Assembly: GCA_030637065.1 (NCBI GenBank)
Contig: DAOVVQ010000096.1
Span: 1 to 11,907 of the forward strand
Length of the DNA stretch: 11,907 nucleotides
Reading direction: 5' to 3'
DNA from: Planctomycetota bacterium
GTDB lineage: Bacteria; Planctomycetota; Phycisphaerae; Sedimentisphaerales; Anaerohalosphaeraceae
Positions 6,161 through 11,907 of this stretch are shown one piece after another. The notes beneath the pieces are model-generated. The model had not been told where the DNA came from and searched no databases. It worked only from the letters and a program-made list of their open reading frames with translations. The position numbers and the translations under genes are program-made. Each line of letters begins with the position of its first letter. Within the stretch, counting starts at the first letter, position 1.

Positions 6161-6337
6161 CTTGCTCGATATCTTCAGGCTGAGAGTCTCTATTTCGCCA
6201 ACACCACGCAGCGAATTTACCATACCCGTCACGCTTTGGCTGATAAACTCCTCAACAAAGTTGTTAAGCTCGACTTCACCACCGTTAACCTCCAGATTGG
6301 CCTGAAAAACGGGTTTCTTAGTCGGTTCGCACGACAT
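6146..6337 (-). CDS. Small conserved-looking protein of 63 residues upstream of mobA
   Basis: I have no firm name for this protein. The start ATG 6337-6335 is chosen because CAGGAGAA lies 7 nt upstream, a near-ideal ribosome site; the longer open frame to 6454 runs through repeats in the intergenic DNA and is rejected. It is soluble. After a short N-terminal tail with one Cys (MSCEPTKKP), the core reads as a beta strand (VFQANLEVNGG), a helix (VELNNFVEEFISQSVTGMVNSL) and a second strand (GEIETLSLKIS). The pattern 'strand - G - ELN-FV - helix - GMV-SLRG - strand' recalls small uncharacterised proteins I associate with anaerobic bacteria, but this is from memory only. Its position about 40 bp upstream of mobA on the same strand suggests co-transcription and a possible link to molybdenum-enzyme biology. 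Confidence 0.65.
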   Translation of the reverse strand: MSCEPTKKPVFQANLEVNGGEVELNNFVEEFISQSVTGMVNSLRGVGEIETLSLKISSKEQAG

Positions 6338-6361
6338 CACTATTCTCCTGAAATAAGGCAC

Positions 6362-6406
6362 ATTACCTGATTTTAGCGGCCCACCAAACGACATATTACC
6401 TGATTT
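6362..6406. repeat. 12-bp direct repeat spaced by 33 bp upstream of the 63-residue gene
   Basis: ATTACCTGATTT occurs at 6362-6373 and 6395-6406. The context CA(C/T)ATTAC is shared, and a further ACATATTAC appears at 6451-6459. The spacing of 33 bp is about three helical turns, as for paired binding sites. Alternatively it is a remnant tandem duplication. Confidence 0.6.
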
Positions 6407-6422
6407 GCGGCAGGCTGTAAAT

Positions 6423-6468
6423 GCTCGAATCCAACGGGAAGATAGTTTGCACATATTACAATTCGAGC
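6423..6468. promoter_or_regulatory. 8-bp inverted repeat, candidate operator
   Basis: GCTCGAAT (6423-6430) is the exact reverse complement of ATTCGAGC (6461-6468), with 30 bp between. It sits about 90-130 bp upstream of the 63-residue gene start. No confident -35/-10 pair was found for that gene. Confidence 0.3.
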
Positions 6469-6481
6469 CGTAAATGAGGTG

Positions 6482-6574
6482 GAGGCGGGCCTTAGACGCC
6501 TGCCAGACGACTTTTGCGGACGTTGTGTATAGGCATACCCTTGCCTGGGGTGGGCTTTTGGGCGAGGCGGGCCT
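6482..6574. repeat. GC-rich 11-bp direct repeat
   Basis: GAGGCGGGCCT is at 6482-6492 and 6564-6574, 82 bp apart. The first copy also forms the left arm of an AGGCG/CGCCT stem (6483-6487/6497-6501). No coding frame covers it; it may be a remnant of an intergenic repeat family. Confidence 0.5.
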
Positions 6575-6615
6575 ACATGGCAGCCTGAATTTTGAGGTAT
6601 ACTGGACTTAAGGCT

Positions 6616-6675
6616 TTATCTCGACGATATGTTTTTTGTATAATATCGTCTGCGGTATTGGCATAAACACCGCAG
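6616..6675 (+). promoter_or_regulatory. Promoter with two consecutive inverted repeats before the phosphatase operon
   Basis: TATAAT (6639-6644) has a poor -35, TTATCT (6616-6621), at 17 bp. The -10 is embedded in a perfect inverted repeat GACGATAT (6623-6630) / ATATCGTC (6643-6650). This is followed at once by CTGCGGT (6650-6656) / ACCGCAG (6669-6675). Both repeats have 12-nt spacers. The first would place a dimeric regulator over the -10; the second lies at the start of the transcript and could be a second operator or a 5' hairpin. A regulator-bound promoter is inferred. Confidence 0.5.
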
Positions 6676-6719
6676 CTTACAAGGGCTGAAATGTCTGGTT
6701 TCGGGGCTTATCTATCAAT

Positions 6720-8945
6720 ATGAAAACTTCGTCAGTGGCTACTGATATACCATCTGCGGCTTGCGCAACTGCCGGGGGCATAAGGTACGCCAGGCCAAGC
6801 CGGCGAATCCTCAGTCTTTTCGTCATTGCAGGCGTGCTGCTGATCCTTTTTCCCGGACAGGCACAGGCCTACATCGGCCCAGGCGCCGGTTTTGCCGTTG
6901 CAGGCTCCTTCCTGGTAATGTTCACGACCATCCTCAGCGCGATGCTGGCCCTGTTCACCTGGCCGATACGCTATGCCTTCCGGGCCCTGAAGGGCCGCCG
7001 GGCCTTTGCCCGAAGCCGAACAAAAAGATTCGTAGTATTAGGCCTCGACGGAATGGACCCGAAGCTGACACAACAATTCCTCGATGAAGGCAGACTCCCA
7101 AATCTCGCCAAACTGCGGGACACGGGATGTTTTAAGCCGCTGAGAACTACCATACCGTCGATCTCACCGGTAGCGTGGTCGTCTTTCCAGACGGGCGTTA
7201 ATCCGGGTAAACATAACATCTTCGATTTTCTCACACGCGATAAGCACAGCTACATGCCGAAACTCAGCTCCGTCGACATCAAGGGGCCCAGACGAACACT
7301 CAACCTTGGCAAGTATCGAATCCCGTTAGGCAAGCCAGACATCCGCCTTCTGCGAAAGGGAAAGCCCTTCTGGAAAACGCTCGGCGAGCATGGGATCTTC
7401 AGTAATGTCATCCGCGTGCCGATTACGTTTCCGCCGGAAAAATTCTACGGCGTGCAGCTCTCGGCAATGTGCGTACCGGATATTCGCGGGACACAGGGCA
7501 CGTTCTCGTTTTATACCACCGCGGCAAAGGCCGACATCGAGCATACCGGCGGCGAAAATTTCTACATCACCAAAAACGGCAACACGCTCAAGAGCGAACT
7601 TGTCGGATGCGAGAACCCGCTCACAAAGGAACTGACCGTCCTGAAGTGCCCGTTTGCAATAACCATCCGCGACGAAAACAGCGCCGACCTCAAGGTCAAC
7701 GGAGCAACCTGGCGTCTGCAAAAAGGCGAATACACCGAATGGCTCAAGGTCCCCTTCAAAGCGGCCCCCGGCGTAAAGATCCACGGGATATGCCGGTTCC
7801 TGCTGCTCGATACCGAGCCGGAACTAAAGCTGTACGTAACGCCGATCAACATCGACCCGGAAAAACCGGCAATGCCCATCAGCCACCCCTCGATATATTC
7901 GACTTACTTCGCCAAACAGCAGGGTCCGTTCGCGACGCTTGGTCTTGCCGAGGACAGTTGGGCGCTGAACGAAAAAATCCTCGACGACAAGAGCTTCTTA
8001 GAGCAGTGTCTTGAAAATGACCGGGAGCGAGAAGAAATGTTCTTCGACGCACTCGACAAGACTCGGCACGGGCTGTGCGTTTGTGTCTTTGACGGCATGG
8101 ACCGTATCCAGCACACATTCTGGCGATACATCGACAAGGGCCACCCAGCCGATAACGCCCAGGTCGACTCGGGATATCGAGACACGATAGAAAAACTCTA
8201 TGAAAGAATGGACGTCCTCGTCGGCAAGACGATGGCGAAATGCAGCGACGCCGACACGGTCTTCATGGTCATTTCCGACCACGGCTTTAACACCTTCCGT
8301 TACGGAGTGGACCTCAACCGCTGGCTCGAGGAGAATGGATATCTGAAGGTCATCGAAGACCGGCGCGACGAAAAATACTTAACCGCCATCGACTGGTCGC
8401 AGACACGGGCGTTTGCTACGGGTCTCTCGGGCATATTCCTCAACATCAAGGGCAGAGAAAGCAAAGGGATCGTAAAGCCCGGCAAGGAAGCGGACGATCT
8501 GCGGGAAGAGATCGCAGCGAAACTGACGGAACTTGTCGACCCGGAGAGGGATCAAAACGCGATCAAGCAGGTTTATAACGCGTTGAAAATTTACCGCGGG
8601 CCATATAAAGGCGAAGCCCCCGACCTGCTCGTCGGATACAATCGCGGCTATCGGGCATCGTGGGAGACAGCCATCGGCCAGGTAACCAAAGGCATCTTTC
8701 ATGACAACACACGGGCCTGGAGCGGCGACCATTGCATCGATCATACACTCGTGCCGGGCGTGCTGTTCTGCAACCGTCCGGTCGAAACCGAGCGTCCGCG
8801 ACTAATGGATATCGGCCCCACCGTGCTCGAAATGTTCGGCGTCGACGTACCGGGAAATATGGACGGAAAGCCGCTGACCGTCGCCGACCATAATGGCATC
8901 GCAAATGATCACAAAGCAAAAGAACAACTGCCCGATGGGGCATGA
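6720..8945 (+). CDS. Membrane-anchored alkaline-phosphatase-superfamily hydrolase (type I phosphodiesterase/pyrophosphatase-like)
   Basis: This 741-residue envelope metallo-hydrolase has an unknown substrate. A hydrophobic segment (29-50, ending GQAQA) is followed directly by YIGPGAGFAVAGSF and a second helix (to about 82), then a basic stretch. This suggests a membrane-tethered enzyme; whether GQAQA is cleaved is unclear. The catalytic domain starts at RFVVLGLDGMDP (103-114). Expected two-metal ligands are D110, the nucleophile S149 (in SISPVAWSSFQTG, where nucleotide pyrophosphatases have Thr), D461/H465 (DGMDRIQHTFW), D520/H521 (VISDHGF) and H671 (SGDHC). A beta-rich insert occupies about 275-385. 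The next gene is a paralogue with matching motifs and insert. Sulfatase activity is less likely because the C-x-P/A-x-R formylglycine motif is absent. It opens the operon 3 bp upstream of the next possible start; the start codon has no clear ribosome site. Confidence 0.85.
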   Translation: MKTSSVATDIPSAACATAGGIRYARPSRRILSLFVIAGVLLILFPGQAQAYIGPGAGFAVAGSFLVMFTTILSAMLALFTWPIRYAFRALKGRRAFARSRTKRFVVLGLDGMDPKLTQQFLDEGRLPNLAKLRDTGCFKPLRTTIPSISPVAWSSFQTGVNPGKHNIFDFLTRDKHSYMPKLSSVDIKGPRRTLNLGKYRIPLGKPDIRLLRKGKPFWKTLGEHGIFSNVIRVPITFPPEKFYGVQLSAMCVPDIRGTQGTFSFYTTAAKADIEHTGGENFYITKNGNTLKSELVGCENPLTKELTVLKCPFAITIRDENSADLKVNGATWRLQKGEYTEWLKVPFKAAPGVKIHGICRFLLLDTEPELKLYVTPINIDPEKPAMPISHPSIYSTYFAKQQGPFATLGLAEDSWALNEKILDDKSFLEQCLENDREREEMFFDALDKTRHGLCVCVFDGMDRIQHTFWRYIDKGHPADNAQVDSGYRDTIEKLYERMDVLVGKTMAKCSDADTVFMVISDHGFNTFRYGVDLNRWLEENGYLKVIEDRRDEKYLTAIDWSQTRAFATGLSGIFLNIKGRESKGIVKPGKEADDLREEIAAKLTELVDPERDQNAIKQVYNALKIYRGPYKGEAPDLLVGYNRGYRASWETAIGQVTKGIFHDNTRAWSGDHCIDHTLVPGVLFCNRPVETERPRLMDIGPTVLEMFGVDVPGNMDGKPLTVADHNGIANDHKAKEQLPDGA

Positions 8946-8960
8946 TGTATGGAGATAAGA

Positions 8961-11018
8961 GTGACTGACAGCAATAAAAAATCGTTGGACAGGAGAGAGT
9001 TTCTCAAGCAGTCTGCGATTACCACAGCGGCAACGGTAGCATTAGGCTCGGCATTGGGCTCGCAAAAACTCTATGCCGGACAGACCGCCGGCGCCAAACA
9101 CCCCAAGGTGGTCATCATCGGCATAGACGGCATGGACCCGCGCCTGACGGAAAGGATGATGCAGGCCGGCCAACTGCCCAACCTCGACAAACTCCGCGGC
9201 AAGGGTGGCTACAGCCGCCTCGGCACAAGCACCCCGCCGCAAAGCCCGGTGGCATGGGCAACATTTATCAACGGAGCCGGGCCGGGTTCTCACGGGATAT
9301 TTGACTTTATCCACCGCAACCCGAAAAAACAGTATGCACCCTTTTATTCGGCGGCTGAGACGGTCGGCGGCTCCGGCTACTGGGAGGTCGGCGACCACCG
9401 CGTGCAACTGAACTTCTGGCCCTTTAGCCACAAGTCGCCCGAAACCATTCTGCGGAGAAAAGGAACGCCCTTCTGGGACTATCTCGACGAGGCTGCGATC
9501 TCGTCGACATTTTACGATCTTCCGGCGAACTACCCGCCCAGCCCGTCGAAGCACGGCAACCACCGCTGCCTCTCGGGAATGGGCACACCCGACATGCTCG
9601 GGACATACGGGACCTATCAGCACTTCGCCGAAGACGGCCCCGCCCGCACCAAAAACGAAGGCGGCGGCAAACGATCGATGGTCTTCTTTGAAAACGAGAC
9701 CTCGAAACCGCCCCTGAAACTCATCGGACCAGCCGACAGTTTCCTGAAAAAAAGCAAGCCAACCGAGGTCGAGTTCCTCGTCCATCGCGACACCGAGGCA
9801 AGGGCGGCTGTGATCGAAATTCAGGACCAGAGGATCGTCCTCGAGGAGGGACAGTGGAGCCGCTGGGTAAAGATCGACTTCGAACTGTCAATGCCAGCAC
9901 TTTTGCCCAATAAGAACATAAGCGGAATTTGCCGGTTCTTTCTCCAGGAGGTCGGACCCAACTTCAGATTATATATAACGCCCGTCAATATCGACCCTTC
10001 CGAGCCGGCGATGGTGATCACTCAGCCGCCCAGGTTCATCGAACAGGTATCGGACAAGCTGGGCCTCTTCTACACCGCCGGATTCCAGGAAGACCACAAG
10101 GCGCTGTCTAATAAGGTCTTTACAGAGGACGAATTCGCTGCCCAGGCCGACCTTGTCCTGCAGGAAAGACTCAACCTGCTCGAATACGCGATCAACGACT
10201 TTGACGATGGGCTCTTGTTCTTCTACTTCTCGAGTACCGACCTGCAGGCACACATGTTCTGGTGGGACTCCGAAGACAAACACCCCGTCCGCTCGAACGA
10301 TATGGCAAAAAAATATTTCGAGCACTTTAAGGGCGTTTATCGGAAAATGGACGACGTTGTCGGCGATGTCATCAAGCGATACGGCGACAGCGCAACCGTC
10401 ATCGTGATGAGCGACCACGGATTTGCCAATTTCAAAAGACAGTTCAATCTCAACACCTGGCTCAGGAACAACGGCTACCTCGGACCGGCCGATTGCAAGG
10501 CCCTGCTGGGCGGCGACGTCGACTGGTCGCAAACAAGGGCATACGGCCTGGGCATTAACGGCCTGTATCTCAATCTTAAAGGACGCGAACGCGACGGCAT
10601 CGTCAGCCCCGGCCCGCAGCAGGAACATCTCATCGCCGAACTCATAGAAAAACTCGAGGCCGTTCGCGATGAGGGCGGCACCCCCGTCATTCGAAAGGTA
10701 CACCGCAGCGACAATATCTATTCGGGCCCAGCCACCGCCTTGGCGCCGGACCTGATCGTCGGCTATTACCGCGGCTATCGCGCATCATGGGACACGTGCC
10801 TCGGCAATATGTCCGAAACGGCGCTATCCGACAACAAGTCGGCATGGAGCGCAGACCACTGCGCAGATGCTGCGGAGGTGCCCGGCGTAATATTCAGCAA
10901 CAAACCCATCAAGACCGCTGCGCCAACGCTGGCCGATATCGCGCCGTCCGTACTGACCAAATTCGGATTAAAAGTCCCACCGTCAATGACCGGCAGGGAT
11001 ATATTTTCAACAACCTGA
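8961..11018 (+). CDS. Tat-exported alkaline-phosphatase-superfamily hydrolase, paralogue of the preceding gene
   Basis: This is a soluble envelope metallo-hydrolase exported folded through the Tat pathway. The N-terminus carries SLDRREFLKQ, a canonical twin-arginine motif, then a hydrophobic stretch (AITTAATVALGSALG). Counting from the alternative ATG 8949 (689 residues), the ligands are D60 (IIGIDGMDP), nucleophile S99 (QSPVAWATFING), D431/H435 (STDLQAHMFWW), D489/H490 (VMSDHGF) and H637 (SADHC), all as in the neighbour. The insert also matches it: EGQWSRWVKI, ISGICRFFL, LYITPVNIDPSEPAM. I prefer GTG 8961 as start because GGAG lies 6 nt upstream, whereas ATG 8949 has only a G-run. The gap to the upstream stop is 15 bp, or 3 bp for the ATG, so the pair is co-transcribed. 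It lacks the upstream enzyme's membrane segment, so the two probably act at different places or on different substrates. Confidence 0.86.
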   Translation: MTDSNKKSLDRREFLKQSAITTAATVALGSALGSQKLYAGQTAGAKHPKVVIIGIDGMDPRLTERMMQAGQLPNLDKLRGKGGYSRLGTSTPPQSPVAWATFINGAGPGSHGIFDFIHRNPKKQYAPFYSAAETVGGSGYWEVGDHRVQLNFWPFSHKSPETILRRKGTPFWDYLDEAAISSTFYDLPANYPPSPSKHGNHRCLSGMGTPDMLGTYGTYQHFAEDGPARTKNEGGGKRSMVFFENETSKPPLKLIGPADSFLKKSKPTEVEFLVHRDTEARAAVIEIQDQRIVLEEGQWSRWVKIDFELSMPALLPNKNISGICRFFLQEVGPNFRLYITPVNIDPSEPAMVITQPPRFIEQVSDKLGLFYTAGFQEDHKALSNKVFTEDEFAAQADLVLQERLNLLEYAINDFDDGLLFFYFSSTDLQAHMFWWDSEDKHPVRSNDMAKKYFEHFKGVYRKMDDVVGDVIKRYGDSATVIVMSDHGFANFKRQFNLNTWLRNNGYLGPADCKALLGGDVDWSQTRAYGLGINGLYLNLKGRERDGIVSPGPQQEHLIAELIEKLEAVRDEGGTPVIRKVHRSDNIYSGPATALAPDLIVGYYRGYRASWDTCLGNMSETALSDNKSAWSADHCADAAEVPGVIFSNKPIKTAAPTLADIAPSVLTKFGLKVPPSMTGRDIFSTT

Positions 11019-11049
11019 AAACTAACTGTGTAAATACGGAGCATTGAAT

Positions 11050-11235
11050 ATGGCTAAGATCAAGATCGATTCGAACCTGATGGCCCGGATCAAGGATGCC
11101 GCCGAAGCTGCCGGTTACAGCAGCCCGGAGGAATTTGTCACCCACATAATTGAACAGGAACTGGCCAAAAACGAAACTGACGACAACGACGAAAAAGTCG
11201 CCGACCAGCTTCGCGGCCTGGGATATATCGACTAA
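11050..11235 (+). CDS. Small ribbon-helix-helix-like protein with C-terminal GLGYI motif
   Basis: This 61-residue protein starts at ATG 11050; ACGGAG lies 8 nt upstream, while the in-frame TTG 11044 is too close to it. The first 40 residues follow the ribbon-helix-helix plan: a strand AKIKIDSNL, helix A (MARIKDAAEAAGY) and helix B (SSPEEFVTHIIEQELAK). Such proteins usually dimerise and bind short palindromes. After an acidic linker (NETDDNDE) comes DQLRGLGYID. A similar L-x-x-LGY tail often ends sulfatase- and phosphatase-like proteins, so this protein may be an adaptor or autoregulator of the hydrolases. Both roles are inferred. It starts 31 bp after the Tat hydrolase and overlaps the following gene by 1 base (TAATG), placing it firmly in the operon. 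Confidence 0.78.
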   Translation: MAKIKIDSNLMARIKDAAEAAGYSSPEEFVTHIIEQELAKNETDDNDEKVADQLRGLGYID

Positions 11236-11907
11236 TGGGTTTCCTCGCTCAACTGATAACATGGATAAACGTGCCCATAAACGCCGTCGCACAATTGCTG
11301 CTGGCGCCGGTAGCCTTTCTGCCGGGATGGCTGTCCAACACGATCATTTCAGGTGTAACCGGAGTGATCATGCTGGTGATCTTCAAGTACACGTCCAACC
11401 AGAAAGCCATTGGAAAAGTCCGGGACAACATAAAGGCCAACATGCTCGCACTGAAACTCTTCAAGGACAGCATTTCCGTTACGCTACAGGCGCAGAGACG
11501 GATGTTTGGCGGGGCTTTTCTCCTGCTGTTCCACGCTATCCGCCCGATGCTGGTGATGATCGTGCCGGTATCCCTGCTGCTCGCCCAGATGGCCCTGTGG
11601 TATCAGTTCAGCCCGCTTACGCCGGGCGATGAGACGGTAATTACCGTCCAGCTAAACAGCCAAACCGACGGGGAAATGCCCGAAGTAAGTTTAAACGGCA
11701 ATGTCGCCGAAGTAACCGCCGGCCCAGTACGCGTTCCGAGCAAGCGGCAGGTATACTGGAAGATAAGGGTTACGGAAAACGGAATGCACAATCTGGTCTT
11801 TCAGGCGGGCGGTGAACAATTCGAAAAGCAATTAGCTGTCGGCAACGGTTTCATGCCTATAAGCCCCCAGCGGCCCGGATGGCATTGGGGCGATATCATG
11901 CTCAATC
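11235..11907 (+). CDS. Membrane protein resembling the Oxa1/EMC3/DUF106 superfamily, with extracytoplasmic beta domain (3' end outside window)
   Basis: The frame is open from ATG 11235 to the window end (224 residues seen) and shares one base with the stop of the preceding gene. The N-terminus has an amphipathic or re-entrant stretch (residues 6-32) and a helix TIISGVTGVIMLVIF (36-50). A positively charged helical segment follows at 52-90 (QKAIGKVRDNIKANMLALKLFKDS), then FGGAFLLLFHAIRPMLVMIVPVSLLLAQMALWY (91-123), forming one or two helices. A helix, a cytoplasmic coiled segment, then R-P-M-L-x-x-x-x-P before the last helices is the arrangement of DUF106/EMC3-type relatives of YidC, which insert membrane proteins. 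From about 130 the chain becomes beta-rich (VITVQLNS, QVYWKIRVTENGMHNLVFQ), probably an Ig-like domain outside the cytoplasm. The superfamily link is by eye and not certain; an unrelated scaffold protein is the alternative. Confidence 0.8.
   Translation, partial: MGFLAQLITWINVPINAVAQLLLAPVAFLPGWLSNTIISGVTGVIMLVIFKYTSNQKAIGKVRDNIKANMLALKLFKDSISVTLQAQRRMFGGAFLLLFHAIRPMLVMIVPVSLLLAQMALWYQFSPLTPGDETVITVQLNSQTDGEMPEVSLNGNVAEVTAGPVRVPSKRQVYWKIRVTENGMHNLVFQAGGEQFEKQLAVGNGFMPISPQRPGWHWGDIMLN

Larger units (their letters stand above)
6338..6719. other. Divergent 382-bp intergenic region
   Basis: No gene is supported. The left part, upstream of the 63-residue gene, has a 33-bp-spaced direct repeat (6362-6406) and an 8-bp inverted repeat (6423-6468). 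The middle has a GC-rich duplicated segment (6482-6574). The right part has the promoter-like region of the phosphatase operon (6616-6675). There is no clear ribosome site directly before ATG 6720. Confidence 0.6.

Noticed and set aside
5493..6305. 270-residue plus-strand open frame
   Set aside because: It is antisense to mobA and the small gene, has no recognisable domain, and its composition is typical of a GC-rich shadow frame.
6146..6454. Longer 102-residue version of the 63-residue protein
   Set aside because: The upstream 39 codons run through the 33-bp-spaced repeats, which are non-coding in character, while ATG 6337 has an ideal CAGGAGAA site.
6720..8945. Sulfatase assignment for the first hydrolase
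   Set aside because: No C-x-P/A-x-R formylglycine motif; the nucleophile position holds Ser in S-P-V-A-W, as in phosphodiesterase-like members.
9042..9785. 247-residue minus-strand open frame, and a similar one at 9969-10703
   Set aside because: Both are antisense to the Tat hydrolase, whose motifs and codon pattern are clear; no ribosome site or family pattern was seen.
11150..11632. 160-residue open frame overlapping the small RHH-like gene
   Set aside because: It is an out-of-frame shadow of the last two genes; the true frame begins at ATG 11235 and is open to the window end.

Overview
The window most likely comes from an anaerobic planctomycete, probably of the Phycisphaerae/Sedimentisphaerales type. 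This is an inference from gene content, not from a marker gene. Both the outer-membrane barrel protein and the Tat- and Sec-exported proteins point to a diderm. The ECF sigma factor paired with a membrane anti-sigma carrying a PQQ-type propeller, the xylulokinase, and the exported phosphatase-superfamily proteins fit that group. No rRNA, tRNA, transposase, integrase or CRISPR array was found.

Layout. (1) 2-1078: the C-terminal three quarters of a xylulose kinase, entering from the left. (2) 1155-2787, minus strand, visibly A+T-richer than its surroundings: a three-gene run. It holds a four-helix membrane protein, a three-helix membrane protein coupled to it by an ATGA overlap, and an outer-membrane beta-barrel protein. 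A candidate promoter at 2972-3001 consists of a TATAAT next to an 11-bp tandem repeat, followed by a leader with a folded element at 2820-2867. (3) 3173-5496, plus strand: a strong sigma-70-type promoter, an ECF sigma factor, a 255-bp gap with nested stem-loops and an 18-bp tandem repeat, then a zinc-finger anti-sigma factor fused through one membrane helix to a seven-repeat PQQ-like propeller. (4) 5520-6337, minus strand: a 63-residue conserved-looking protein followed by MobA, which attaches GMP to the molybdenum cofactor. (5) 6616-11907, plus strand: a promoter region with two consecutive inverted repeats, then a tight four-gene operon that runs off the right end.

The last operon is the best candidate for an undescribed system. 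It encodes two paralogous alkaline-phosphatase-superfamily metallo-hydrolases with different export routes. The first is anchored in the membrane behind a YIGPGAG-type segment; the second carries a Tat signal. They are followed by a 61-residue ribbon-helix-helix-like protein with a C-terminal GLGYI motif, and by a membrane protein whose topology and motifs recall the Oxa1/EMC3/DUF106 insertase superfamily, with an added extracytoplasmic beta domain. Together they could form an envelope phosphodiester- or sulfo-ester-processing module with its own membrane factor and small regulator or adaptor. The substrate cannot be read from the sequence.

Start sites were corrected in several places. The 120-residue membrane protein begins at 2317, the 63-residue protein at 6337, mobA probably at GTG 6098, the Tat hydrolase probably at GTG 8961, and the small RHH-like protein at ATG 11050.
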